Shown here in pieces: positions 51,739 to 60,362 of a stretch of DNA of 64,000 nucleotides. The position numbers and the translations under genes are program-made. How positions within the stretch are numbered: the first letter of the stretch is position 1; each line of letters begins with the position of its first letter. The stretch is from Micromonospora yasonensis (GTDB lineage: Bacteria; Actinomycetota; Actinomycetes; Mycobacteriales; Micromonosporaceae): positions 1 through 64,000 of the forward strand of contig NZ_JAPDPH010000009.1 of the NCBI RefSeq assembly GCF_026013475.1, written 5' to 3'. The notes under the pieces are model-generated. The model was not told the origin of the DNA. It was given only the letters and a program-made list of their open reading frames with translations, and did no database searches.

Positions 51739-53004
51739 ATGGCCGAGGCCCGGGAGCGACGCCCATCGTTCGTGCGCCGTGCCCCGCTGCGCGAAGGACT
51801 GGTGGACCTGGACGGGCCGCGGATCGCCGAGGCGATGGAGGAGTTGCGGAGCCGGGGCAAGGCCACCCTGCACGACCGGATGCACCGGGTGCGTACGGCC
51901 GCCGGGCTCGCGGTCCAGGCCGGCCTCGCCGCGGGGCTGGCCTACGTGGTCTCCCACCGGTTGCTCAAGAATCCGCAACCGGTGTTCGCCCCGATCTCGG
52001 CGGTCGGCACCCTGGCGGCCTCGGTGGGCCAGCGGTTCCGCCGGACCGTCGAGCTGATCATCGGCGTCGCGGTCGGGGTGGGCGTCGGCGACTTCCTGGT
52101 CTACCTGCTCGGCACCGGGGCCTGGCAGCTCGGCCTGGTGGTGACCGCGGCGATCCTGCTGACCATCTTCGCCGGCGCCAGCGTGGCCATCGTGATCCAG
52201 GCGGCGGCCACCGCGGTGCTGATCGTCACGCTCAGCCCCTCCACCGCGAACCTGGAGATTCCCCGCTTCGTGGACGCCGCCATCGGCGGTGGCATCGCGC
52301 TGCTGGTGACCGCGATCCTGCTGCCGCTCAACCCGCTTCGGGTGATCAACCGGGCCGCCCGGCCGGCGTTGGACCTGCTCGCCCAGCAGCTCGACGGGTG
52401 CGCCGAGGCGCTGCGAAAACGGGACCGGCAGGCGGCGCAGCAGGCGCTGTTCCGGCTGCGGGAGAACAAGGACGAGTTGGCCGCGCTCGCCGAGGCGATC
52501 GAGGGCGCCAAGGAGACCGCCACCATCTCGCCGGCCCGCTGGCACCGGCGCAGCGAGCTGACCCACTACGCCGAGGCGGCCGACCCCATCGACCGGGCGA
52601 TGCGCAACAGCGGCACCCTGATCCGCCGCTCGGTCACGATGATCGAGGACGAGGAGCCGATCCCGGAGCCGATGCCGGACGCCATCTCGCACCTCGCCGA
52701 GTCGGTACGCCTGCTCCGGCACGAGTTCGCCGCCGGGCAGGAGCCGCAGAAGGCCCGGGAGCGGTCGCTGCGCGCGGTCAGCGAGGCCGGCCGGGCGTAC
52801 GGCGAGGGGGTCGGCTTCTCCGGCAGCGTGGTGATCGCCCAGGTGCGCACCGCCGCCAGCGACCTGCTGGTGGCCTCCGGCGTCGATCAGGAGGAGGCGA
52901 ACCGGCTGGTCCGGCAGGCGTTCGGCGAAAAGGAGCAGCGCACCGGCGAGACCACCGAGCAGAGCCCCGCCCCCAAACCCCCCACCGCACCCCCCGTCGG
53001 CTGA
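51739..53004 (+). CDS. FUSC family membrane protein (aromatic acid exporter-like)
   Basis: A 421-residue protein. After a 60-residue polar N-terminus, six hydrophobic helices span about 70-200 (AGLAYVVSHRLLKNPQPVFA, LIIGVAVGVGVGDFLVYLLG, ILLTIFAGASVAIVIQAAAT), followed by a long helical cytosolic region (about 210-390) and a Pro/Thr-rich tail. This matches the half-size FUSC/AaeB-like exporters, which move aromatic acids or similar compounds. Substrate unknown. The first ATG of the gene is used. It ends convergent with the class V aminotransferase gene, 28 bases apart. Confidence 0.82.
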   Translation: MAEARERRPSFVRRAPLREGLVDLDGPRIAEAMEELRSRGKATLHDRMHRVRTAAGLAVQAGLAAGLAYVVSHRLLKNPQPVFAPISAVGTLAASVGQRFRRTVELIIGVAVGVGVGDFLVYLLGTGAWQLGLVVTAAILLTIFAGASVAIVIQAAATAVLIVTLSPSTANLEIPRFVDAAIGGGIALLVTAILLPLNPLRVINRAARPALDLLAQQLDGCAEALRKRDRQAAQQALFRLRENKDELAALAEAIEGAKETATISPARWHRRSELTHYAEAADPIDRAMRNSGTLIRRSVTMIEDEEPIPEPMPDAISHLAESVRLLRHEFAAGQEPQKARERSLRAVSEAGRAYGEGVGFSGSVVIAQVRTAASDLLVASGVDQEEANRLVRQAFGEKEQRTGETTEQSPAPKPPTAPPVG

Positions 53005-53032
53005 CCTCTCTCCCTCCAGCTGGGCGGGGCGG

Positions 53033-54295
53033 TCAGGGAAGGGTGGCGAGGGCGGTGAGGAGGGCGTCGACGTCGGCCTCGGTGGTGCCAAGGCCGAGGC
53101 TGGCCCGCAGCGCGGTGGGCGGCAGGTCGTCCCGGCCGCTCCGGGCCGCCGCCTCGACCAGCAGCCGCCGGGCCAGGGGGTGGGCACAGAAGAGACCATC
53201 CCGTACCCCGATCCGGTGCACCCGCGCCAGGTGGGCCGCGACGTCGGCGGAATCCCGCCCGGCGACCACGAAGGAGGCGATGCCCACCCGGGGCGCGTCC
53301 GGGCCGAAGGTACGCAGCTCCACCACGTGCGGCAGGGCGGCGAGCCCGTCCCGCAGCCGGGACAGCAACGCCTGCTCCCGGGCGTGCAGCGCGCCCCGGT
53401 CGGCGTCGGCGAGGGCGGCACAGACCGCCGCCAGGGCCACCGCGCCGAGCAGGTTCGGCGTGCCCGCCTCGTGCCGGGCCGGCCCGGTCGCCCAACGCAC
53501 CTCGTGGGTGGCCGCACCGACGTGGCTGGTGGCCCCGCCGCCGGACAGGTACGGCGGGGCCTCGTCCAGCCAGTCGCCCCGCCCGACGAGGACGCCCGCG
53601 CCGAACGGGGCGTACAGCTTGTGGCCCGAGAGCGCCAGGTAGTCCACGTCCAGCCGGGCCAGGTCCACCGGGGCGTGCGGGGCGAGCTGGGCGGCGTCCA
53701 CCAGGATCCGGGCACCGTTGCGCCGGGCGACCCGGGCCAGCTCGGCCACCGGCCAACGTTCCCCGGTCACGTTGCTCGCCCCGGTCACCGCGACCAGCAC
53801 CGGCAGACCGGGCCGGGCGTCGCGGGCCAGCTCGCCGAGGGCGGCGTCGAGCGCGCGTACCGCCCCGGCCGGGCTGGCCGGCACGGGCAGCCGGACCGAG
53901 CCGCGCGGCCAGGGCAGCAGGTTGGCGTGGTGCTCGCCGCCGAAGGTGACCACGGTGGTGCCGGCGGGCAACGCCCGGGCCAGCAGGTTGATCGCGTCGG
54001 TGGTGTTCCGGGTGAAGATCACATGATCCTCGGGGCGGGCGCCGACGAAGTCGCCGACCGTCTGCCGGGCCCGCTCGTAGGCCAGCGTGCAGCGCTGCGA
54101 GAGCGCGCCGGCGCCGCGGTGCACGCTCGCGTACCAGGGCAGCAGCTCGGCCACCGCGTCGGCCGCGGCCCGCGCGCACGGCGCGCTCGCGGCGTGGTCC
54201 AGGTTGATCTCCCCCGGTACGCCGAGGACGCCGAGCGGATCCGGCCGGGTGGACGCCGGCAGCGTGGGCAGCGAGGGTACGAGGGTGACGGTCAT
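53033..54295 (-). CDS. Class V aminotransferase (cysteine desulfurase-like) under SAM-IV control
   Basis: A 420-residue PLP enzyme of the class V/cysteine desulfurase fold: INLDHAASAPCARAAADAVA, FTRNTTDAINLLARAL (phosphate loop), VTGASNVTGERWPV, VDAAQLAPHAPVDL and LALSGHKLYAPFGAGVLVG, where K in S-G-H-K is the PLP lysine. Cysteine desulfurases proper have a cysteine loop in the C-terminal third; here only RRLL and GLFCAHPLARRLL are seen, so desulfurase activity is uncertain and another sulfur-linked aminotransferase is possible. A SAM-IV riboswitch directly upstream ties it to methionine/cysteine metabolism. The ATG at 54295 has GGGAGGT 7 bases upstream. Confidence 0.87.
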   Translation of the reverse strand: MTVTLVPSLPTLPASTRPDPLGVLGVPGEINLDHAASAPCARAAADAVAELLPWYASVHRGAGALSQRCTLAYERARQTVGDFVGARPEDHVIFTRNTTDAINLLARALPAGTTVVTFGGEHHANLLPWPRGSVRLPVPASPAGAVRALDAALGELARDARPGLPVLVAVTGASNVTGERWPVAELARVARRNGARILVDAAQLAPHAPVDLARLDVDYLALSGHKLYAPFGAGVLVGRGDWLDEAPPYLSGGGATSHVGAATHEVRWATGPARHEAGTPNLLGAVALAAVCAALADADRGALHAREQALLSRLRDGLAALPHVVELRTFGPDAPRVGIASFVVAGRDSADVAAHLARVHRIGVRDGLFCAHPLARRLLVEAAARSGRDDLPPTALRASLGLGTTEADVDALLTALATLP

Positions 54296-54356
54296 GCGGG
54301 AACCTCCCGGGTCCAGGGGACCCCGGGGTTGGGCACCGGGACGGGGTCCGCGCTTG

Positions 54357-54470
54357 CCCAGCACGCGGTTCGGGCTGGGCCCGGTCATCACCCGGGGCAC
54401 CCCACCGCGAACTCGACGAGGGTTGCCGGCCAGCAAGCCGGGGCTTGACGCTGGCACTCGTGACCTGTCC
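54357..54470 (-). promoter_or_regulatory. SAM-IV riboswitch
   Basis: On the minus strand the RNA reads GGTCA (54465-54461), GAGTGCCAGCGTCAAGCCCC, GGCTTGCTGGCCGGCAACCC, later GGTGGGGTGCCCCGGGTGAT and TGACC (54387-54383) closing P1, then a hairpin CCCAGC...GCTGGG (54379-54357) 3' of the core. The GAGTGCCAGC...GGCTTGCTGG P2, the GGCAACCC core and the extra 3' hairpin mark SAM-IV rather than SAM-I. A roughly 60-base expression platform with GC-rich stems lies between it and the gene's GGGAGGT. A -10 region should lie near 54480-54500; I see no clear one. Confidence 0.93.
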
Positions 54471-54530
54471 CGGAGCATAGCGGGCGGAATGCACCCGGAG
54501 AAGAGGGGCCGGGGTGACTACGCTGACCGC

Positions 54531-55976
54531 ATGGCCGACACCCCGCCCGGCGGAGCGCTGCCGCCGCCGACCGCGCCCGCCGTCCCGCCCCCGGGGTCGC
54601 CGACCCCCCGGATGCCGCTGCGCCGGCTCGGCTGGCGGCGGATCCTGGCGCTCGCCGGGGTGGTGCTGCTGATCGCCGCGGGCGCGGTGTTCATGGTCTA
54701 CACCCTCGGCGAGAGCCTGGGCGCCCAGGCGCTGCTGGTCGGCGTGATCGCGGCGATCCTGCCGGTGCCGGTGCTGGTCTCCTGCTTCCTCTGGCTCGAC
54801 CGGTACGAGCCGGAGCCCGTCCTGTACCTGATCTTCTGCTTCGTCTGGGGCGCGTTCGTCTCCACCGCCATCTCGCTGCTGGTCAACGAGACCGGCGCGA
54901 AGCTCTTCAAGGACTGGGGGCTGCCCACCGCGCTGACCGCCGTGCTGGTCGCCCCGTTCATCGAGGAGCTGACCAAGGCGGCCGGGCCGATCCTGCTGCT
55001 GATCTTCCGCCGCCGGGAGTTCTCCGGGATCACCGACGCGTTGGTCTACTGCGGGCTTTCCGCGATCGGCTTCGCCATGGTGGAGAACATCCTCTACCTG
55101 GGCGGCTACGGCTACCGCACCGGCGTCCAGGAGCACGGCCCGGCCACCGGCGCCCAGCAGGTGATCGCCATCTTCATCGTCCGGATCCTGCTCTTCGGCT
55201 TCGCCCACCCGCTCTTCACCTCGATGACCGGGGTGGGGCTCGGCATCGCCGCGCGCACCGCCGACCGCCGGGTACGCATCCTCGCCCCGGTCGCCGGCCT
55301 GCTGCTCGCGATGATGCTGCACGGCACCTGGAACCTGCTGCCCTCGCTGGCCGCCGCCACCGGGCAGCCGATCATCGTCCTGTACGGCTACATCGGCGTG
55401 ATGGTGCCGATCTTCTTCGGCATGGTCGGCCTGGCGATCTGGCTGCGCGCCTGGGAGGGCCGACTCACCGAGCGGACCCTGCCGGACTACGTCCGGGCCG
55501 GCTGGCTCACCCCGCCCGAGGTGGCCGCGCTGGGCAGCCTGGGGCGGCGGCACGCCGCGCGTACCTGGGCCCGGCGGGTGGCCGGCGACGGCGGGGTGAA
55601 GGCGATGCGGGGCTACCAGTTCGCGGCCACCCGGCTGGCGCTGCTGCGGGACGGGATGCGTCGAGGGCTGGACCGGAAGCCGGCCGAACGGGAACGGACG
55701 TTACGGGAGGAGCGGCAGCTGCTGGACGCGATCGGTGCGTACCGGTCGTTCTTCGTGGGCCGAGACCCGCAGGCGCCGGTCGGGGTCTGGGACGGGCAGC
55801 GCTACCACCTGCGGTTCCCGGACGGGTCGCAGCGGGCGGTCGAGGCGCCGGACGAGCCGGTGGTGCCGATCCCGGTGGTGCTCGCCCCGCCGCCGCCTCC
55901 GGCCTACCCGGCCGGCTACGGCCCGCCCGGCTGGTACGGCCCGCGCCCGGCCGCCCCCTGGCCGCCGGGCGCCTGA
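54531..55976 (+). CDS. PrsW family intramembrane metalloprotease
   Basis: A 481-residue protein with about eight helices between residues 35 and 320 and a Pro/Gly-rich C-terminal tail. The family motifs are present: FIEELTKAAGPILLLIF (E-E-x-x-K), GYGYRTGVQEHGPATG region with the conserved FGFAHPLFTSMTGVG (H) and MMLHGTWNLL (H). PrsW-type proteases cleave anti-sigma factors or other membrane proteins. No obvious anti-sigma substrate is encoded next to it. The ATG at 54531 follows GGGGTGACTACGCTGACCGC with no strong ribosome-binding site. It is divergent from the class V aminotransferase and its riboswitch. Confidence 0.85.
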   Translation: MADTPPGGALPPPTAPAVPPPGSPTPRMPLRRLGWRRILALAGVVLLIAAGAVFMVYTLGESLGAQALLVGVIAAILPVPVLVSCFLWLDRYEPEPVLYLIFCFVWGAFVSTAISLLVNETGAKLFKDWGLPTALTAVLVAPFIEELTKAAGPILLLIFRRREFSGITDALVYCGLSAIGFAMVENILYLGGYGYRTGVQEHGPATGAQQVIAIFIVRILLFGFAHPLFTSMTGVGLGIAARTADRRVRILAPVAGLLLAMMLHGTWNLLPSLAAATGQPIIVLYGYIGVMVPIFFGMVGLAIWLRAWEGRLTERTLPDYVRAGWLTPPEVAALGSLGRRHAARTWARRVAGDGGVKAMRGYQFAATRLALLRDGMRRGLDRKPAERERTLREERQLLDAIGAYRSFFVGRDPQAPVGVWDGQRYHLRFPDGSQRAVEAPDEPVVPIPVVLAPPPPPAYPAGYGPPGWYGPRPAAPWPPGA

Positions 55977-56025
55977 ACGGCCCGCCCGGCTGGTCCGGCA
56001 CCGGGCTGCCGGGCGCGCGGTGGGG

Positions 56026-56193
56026 TCAGGACATCAGGCCGGTCATGAAGTCGCCGAAGCCCTGGAAGATGGCCATCAGGCCCGCCCCGATGCCCTTGAA
56101 GACCTGCGCGGCGCCGTCCGGCCGGAACGCCAGGAAGTAGATCAGGAACGCGAAGAATCCCCAGGTCAATATCTTCTTCAGCAGTACCGGCAT
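56026..56193 (-). CDS. Small single-helix membrane protein
   Basis: A 55-residue protein: LLKKILTWGFFAFLIYFLAF is one clear transmembrane helix and VFKGIGAGLMAIFQGFGDFM a second, amphipathic one. I do not recognise it; conserved tiny proteins of this build occur in many actinobacteria. Start at the ATG 56193 with GGGAGGGA upstream, which is one of the best ribosome-binding sites in the region and argues that it is translated. It is convergent with PrsW and downstream of the GroES-like gene. Confidence 0.7.
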   Translation of the reverse strand: MPVLLKKILTWGFFAFLIYFLAFRPDGAAQVFKGIGAGLMAIFQGFGDFMTGLMS

Positions 56194-56273
56194 CGTCCCT
56201 CCCCAGGGCGCTGAGGTGCCTGGGCTTCCCGCCGGGCAGCGGTACAAACGGCGCCCGGGGGCGGGTGGGGGTC

Positions 56274-56621
56274 CTACAGGTAGAGGCCGGTCGAGCCGGT
56301 CGAGGAGTTCTCCACCCGCTCGGCGGCGACGGCGTGCACGTCGCGCTCGCGCAGCAGCACGTACGCCCGGCCGTGCAGTTCGACCTCGGACCGGTCGTCG
56401 GGGTCGAAGAGCACCCGGTCACCCGCGACGATGGCGCGCACGTGCGGGCCCACGCCCACCGCGGTGGCCCAGGCCAGCCGCTTGCCCACGGCGGCGGTCG
56501 CCGGGATCACGATGCCGGCGGTGGATCGGCGCTCACCCTCGCCGTTCTCGGTACGCACCAGCACACGGTCGTGCAGCAGACGGATCGGCAGGCCGGTGTC
56601 GAGGTACTGGTCGGCGGTCAC
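56274..56621 (-). CDS. GroES-like co-chaperonin, stand-alone
   Basis: A 115-residue GroES-fold protein: RLLHDRVLVRTENGEGERRS, TAGIVIPATAAVGKR, VGVGPHVRAIVAGDRVLFDP and YVLLRERDVHAVAAE follow the order of GroES strands. It differs from typical GroES in a longer N-terminus, an altered mobile-loop region (S-T-A-G-I-V-I-P) and a 14-residue C-terminal tail (ENSSTGSTGLYL at the end). It may cap a chaperonin, perhaps the groEL 14 kb away, or be a stand-alone paralogue. No CIRCE site is seen upstream. GTG start at 56621. Confidence 0.8.
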   Translation of the reverse strand: MTADQYLDTGLPIRLLHDRVLVRTENGEGERRSTAGIVIPATAAVGKRLAWATAVGVGPHVRAIVAGDRVLFDPDDRSEVELHGRAYVLLRERDVHAVAAERVENSSTGSTGLYL

Positions 56622-56774
56622 GCGAAGACGCTACCGCGTGCGCCAAGGTCGATTCTCCGGTGGTTGAGCGCAACAGGCGGGGGGCAAGTGTGGCGGAGTC
56701 GCCCTAGGGTGGGGCGGACGGACGTATCCTGACCCCCCTGTGACGTGGGTGGGCCAAGTTAGCGGGAGGTGCGC

Positions 56775-58064
56775 TTGAGCCGCTTCGAGGCGCTGCGTGA
56801 ACGGCTCCGCCGCGCGTACGAATCCGGCCGGCAATCGGCGCGGGCCAACCGGGTCGACCCGGAGCGCGCGCCGGAGGACCCGGGTGTGCCCTCGCCGAGG
56901 CCGGAGGCGCCGGCTACGGCGACCGTGGCCGGCGCGCAACCGCCCGCGGCGGGGTACGCCACCACGTCGAGCCGGGACGACACCGAGGTGCCGCACGCGC
57001 TGCGGATCGCCGCGGCCTGGTCCTGGCGGCTGATCGTGGTCGGCCTCGTGGCCTGGGCGCTGCTCAGGATCATCGGCACGATCCGCGTCGTGATCATCCC
57101 GCTGGCGATCGCGCTGCTGCTCTCGGCGCTGCTCGCCCCGGCGGTCGGCTGGCTGCTCAAGGCCCGTTTCCCGCGCTCGCTGGCGACCGGGGTGGTGCTG
57201 GTCGGCGGCCTGGCCGCGGTGGTCGGCACGCTCACCCTGGTGGTGAACGAGTTCATCGCGGGCGTGCCGGAGCTCAGCGACAAGTCGTCGCAGGGCGTCC
57301 GGCAGATCCAGGACTGGCTCAAGACCGGCCCGCTGCACGTGTCGGACAGCCAGATCAACCACTACATCGACCAGGCGCAGGAGTGGATCAGCGGCAACTC
57401 CAAGACGTTCACCAGCGCCACCCTCTCCACCGCCGCCACCCTGGCCGAGGTGCTCACCGGCATCATCCTGGTGCTCTTCGCGACCTTCTTCTTCCTCCGC
57501 GACGGCAACAAGATCTGGCGCTTCCTGGTCCGGCTGCTGCCCGTGAAGGCGCGCTGGAAGGTCGACGACGCGGGCCGGGCCTCCTGGGCCACGCTGGGCG
57601 CGTACGTCCGGGCCACCGTGCTGGTCGCCTTCATCGACGCCGTCGGTATCGGCATCTTCCTGGTCATCTTCAATGTCCCGTTCGCGTTCCCGCTGGCCGC
57701 GCTGGTCTTCCTGGGGGCGTTCATCCCGATCGTCGGAGCCGCGCTCTCCGGTGGGGTCGCCGTGCTGGTGGCGCTGGTCGACAGCGGACCGGTGACCGCG
57801 TTGATCATCCTCGGCGCGGTGATCGGGGTGCAGCAACTGGAGGGGCACGTGCTCCAGCCGCTGATCATGGGTCGGGCGGTGGCCGTCCACCCGCTCGCCG
57901 TGATCATCGGGATCGCCGCCGGGGTGGTGCTCGCCGGGATCGCCGGCGCGCTGGTCGCGGTGCCGCTGATCGCCGTGCTGAACACGGCGGTCCGCCGGCT
58001 CGCCGCGCGTACCGTGCCGGACACCCCGCCGGACGCCGTGGTGGTCGCCGCCCAGGCACGCTGA
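56775..58064 (+). CDS. AI-2E family transporter
   Basis: A 429-residue membrane protein. After a polar N-terminal 75 residues, about eight helices follow, with IRVVIIPLAIALLLSALLAP, VLFATFFFLRDGNKIWRFLV and the conserved FPLAALVFLGAFIPIVGAAL plus VQQLEGHVLQPLIMGRAVAV, both diagnostic for the AI-2E/PerM family. Members have been linked to autoinducer-2 export or to sodium/proton transport. Substrate unknown. The TTG at 56775 is chosen because GGGAGGT lies 5 bases upstream; a GTG at 56769 overlaps that site. Its end overlaps the DinG terminator region. Confidence 0.87.
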   Translation: MSRFEALRERLRRAYESGRQSARANRVDPERAPEDPGVPSPRPEAPATATVAGAQPPAAGYATTSSRDDTEVPHALRIAAAWSWRLIVVGLVAWALLRIIGTIRVVIIPLAIALLLSALLAPAVGWLLKARFPRSLATGVVLVGGLAAVVGTLTLVVNEFIAGVPELSDKSSQGVRQIQDWLKTGPLHVSDSQINHYIDQAQEWISGNSKTFTSATLSTAATLAEVLTGIILVLFATFFFLRDGNKIWRFLVRLLPVKARWKVDDAGRASWATLGAYVRATVLVAFIDAVGIGIFLVIFNVPFAFPLAALVFLGAFIPIVGAALSGGVAVLVALVDSGPVTALIILGAVIGVQQLEGHVLQPLIMGRAVAVHPLAVIIGIAAGVVLAGIAGALVAVPLIAVLNTAVRRLAARTVPDTPPDAVVVAAQAR

Positions 58065-58101
58065 CGCTCGCGTCGCCCGCAGGGGAGGCGCGGGCGTCAG
58101 C
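58060..58101. terminator. Hairpin spanning the ends of two convergent genes
   Basis: GCTGACGC (58060-58067) and GCGTCAGC (58094-58101) pair exactly; the stem includes both stop codons. A further GC-rich partial stem lies inside. It can serve the AI-2E and helicase genes alike. Confidence 0.55.
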
Positions 58102-60238
58102 TCTTGCCGAGGCGTTCCAGGGCGCCGCGGGCCACGTCCGGGCGGGTGGTGTACCAGAATGGCGGCAGCGAGCGCCGCAGGAACGGGCCGTAGCCGCGGG
58201 CGGTCTCCAGCCGGGAGTCCAGCACCGCCACCACGCCCCGGTCACCGGTGGCCCGGATCAGCCGGCCGACGCCCTGGGCCAGCCGGACCGCCGCGATCGG
58301 CACGCTGACCGCCGCGAAGCCCGAGCCGCCGCCGGCGTCCACCGCCGCCGCCCGCGCCGCCGCGAGGGGCTCGTCCGGCCGGGGGAACGGCAGCCGGTCG
58401 ATCACCACGAGCTGGCACGAGTCACCCGGCACGTCCACCCCCTGCCAGAGCGACATCACCCCGAACAGGCAGCTCTCCCGCTCCGCCCGGAACCGGCGGA
58501 CCAGCAGCGGCAGCGCCTCCTCGCCCTGGAGCAGCACCGGCAGGTCGGTCCGCACGCGGAGCAGTTCCGCCGCCTGCTGCGCGGCCCGTCGCGAGGAGAA
58601 GAGCCCGAGGGTACGCCCACCGAGCGCCCCGACGAGCGCCAGCAACTCCTCGCCGGCCGCCTCGGGCAGGCCCGAGACGCTGGGCCGGGGCAGGTGCGCG
58701 GCGACGTACAGGATGCCCTGCCGGGCGTAGTCGAACGGCGAGCCGACGTCGAGCGACCGCCAGCCCGGCCCCTCGGTGGCCGGTACGGTGCCGGTTGCGG
58801 CCCGGCTGGCCTCGGTGCTCGCCACCGGGGCGGGGGCGGTGGCGCGGCCGGCGGCGGCCGCAGTGGCCAACGCGGCGGCGGCCGGGGAGGGCGGGGTGGG
58901 CGGGGGCGCCTCCAGCCCCAGCGCCCGGGCCACCGTGTCGAAGCGACCGCCCAGCGCCAGGGTGGCCGAGGTGGCGACCACGGTGCGCTCGTCGTACAGG
59001 TGGGTGGCGAGGGTGCCGGCGACCGAGAGCGGTGCGACCACCAGCGCCCGCCGGCTGCCGTTCTCCGGCCTCTCCACCCAGGCCACGTCGTGGTCGGCCT
59101 CCTCCAGCAGCCGCTGCGCGGTGGTGGAGAGCTCGTCCAGCACCGCCTTGGCCTGCTGCTTGCGGACCGGGTCCGGGTCGTCCGCCTTGACCTCCCCGAT
59201 CGCCTCCAGCGCGGCCCGGGTCGCCGCGTCGAGCAGGGTGCACGCCTCGCGGAGCGCGGGTGGCAGGCCGGCGGTGAGCCGCCCGGCCGGCGCCTCGGCC
59301 AGCCCCACCGCGAGGGCGTCGCCCGCCTCGGTGAGCCGCTCGGCGACCTCGGGGCGGAGCAGCGGCCGGGCCCGGCGGGCGGACCGGTCGATCAGCTCGG
59401 GAACCAGCTCGGCCTGCGCCGCCGAGGAGACCCGGTCGGCCAGCTCGTGCGCCTCGTCGACGATGAGCAGCTTGTGCGGCGGCACGATGTGCCGGCCGGC
59501 GAGCATGTCCACGGCGAGCAGGCTGTGGTTGGTGACCACGATGTCCGCCTCCCGGGCCCGGGCCCGGGACGCTTCCGCGAAGCACTCCTGCCCGAACGGG
59601 CAGCGGGTCGCGCCCACGCACTCCCGCGCCGGCATCGAGACGGTCCGCCAGACCTGGTCGTCGACGCCCGGATCCAGCTCGTCGCGGTCGCCGGTGGCGG
59701 TCTCCTCGGCCCAGTCGCGCAGCCGCTGCACCTGCTTGCCCAGCCGGCCGGCCTCGCCGAGCCACTTGGTGCCGCCGCCGGCTCGGGGGGCGTCGAAGAG
59801 GGTGTCCTCCGGCTCTTCCTCGGTGGAGCTGTCGAGCCGGGCCAGGCAGAGGTAGTGGTGTCGCCCCTTGAGCACCGCGTAGGTGGGGCGGCGGCCCAGC
59901 AGAGGTTCCACCGCCTCGGCCAGCCGGGGCAGGTCGTGGTCGACCAGTTGGGACTGCAGGGCGAGGGTGGCGGTGGAGATCACCACCGGGCCGTCCACGG
60001 TCAGTGCCGGGGCCAGGTACGCCAGCGACTTGCCGGTGCCGGTGCCGGCCTGCACCAACAGGTGCTCGCCGGAGGTGGCGCTCCGCTCGATCGCCTCGGC
60101 CATCAGCTGCTGGCCGGGCCGGGCCGCGCCGCCGGGAACCGCGCCGATCGCGGCGGCCAGCAGCTCACCGCCGCCGGGCCGGGCACCTCGGCGCTTCTTA
60201 CCGACGGTGGGACCGGTGGCGGTGCGGGGCGGGGTCAC
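58097..60238 (-). CDS. DinG/XPD-type ATP-dependent DNA helicase
   Basis: A 713-residue superfamily 2 helicase with an iron-sulfur domain: Walker A QAGTGTGKSLAYLAP, the cysteine cluster (YLCLARL, ECVGATRCPFGQECF: four Cys for a 4Fe-4S group), DEAH in LLIVDEAHELADRV, and late motifs TVVATSATLALGG, LFSSRRAAQQ and RLAQGVGRLIRATGDRG. DinG-type helicases unwind 5'-tailed DNA, G-quadruplexes and R-loops. An unusual Ala/Pro/Thr-rich insertion (about residues 445-485, PPPTPPSPAAAALATAAAAG) separates motifs in the second half. The GTG at 60238 was chosen because upstream sequence is non-conserved; an ATG at 60364 would overlap the divergent gene. Confidence 0.88.
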   Translation of the reverse strand: MTPPRTATGPTVGKKRRGARPGGGELLAAAIGAVPGGAARPGQQLMAEAIERSATSGEHLLVQAGTGTGKSLAYLAPALTVDGPVVISTATLALQSQLVDHDLPRLAEAVEPLLGRRPTYAVLKGRHHYLCLARLDSSTEEEPEDTLFDAPRAGGGTKWLGEAGRLGKQVQRLRDWAEETATGDRDELDPGVDDQVWRTVSMPARECVGATRCPFGQECFAEASRARAREADIVVTNHSLLAVDMLAGRHIVPPHKLLIVDEAHELADRVSSAAQAELVPELIDRSARRARPLLRPEVAERLTEAGDALAVGLAEAPAGRLTAGLPPALREACTLLDAATRAALEAIGEVKADDPDPVRKQQAKAVLDELSTTAQRLLEEADHDVAWVERPENGSRRALVVAPLSVAGTLATHLYDERTVVATSATLALGGRFDTVARALGLEAPPPTPPSPAAAALATAAAAGRATAPAPVASTEASRAATGTVPATEGPGWRSLDVGSPFDYARQGILYVAAHLPRPSVSGLPEAAGEELLALVGALGGRTLGLFSSRRAAQQAAELLRVRTDLPVLLQGEEALPLLVRRFRAERESCLFGVMSLWQGVDVPGDSCQLVVIDRLPFPRPDEPLAAARAAAVDAGGGSGFAAVSVPIAAVRLAQGVGRLIRATGDRGVVAVLDSRLETARGYGPFLRRSLPPFWYTTRPDVARGALERLGKS

Positions 60239-60362
60239 CGTGCGACCGTACCCGCCCCCGCCGACAGGGGCTGCGCCCTGTGGCGCGTGGCGCTTCCCGG
60301 CGGGTCGCGTCCGGTTACCTGCCGATCGCGTCGCGTGGCCGGAATCGGCTAGGGTGCCAGTC

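Noticed and set aside
57383-60352. Nearly 3-kb plus-strand frame antisense to the helicase
   Set aside because: It overlaps the AI-2E and DinG genes, has no recognisable domain and is repetitive; it is a by-product of GC-rich coding sequence.
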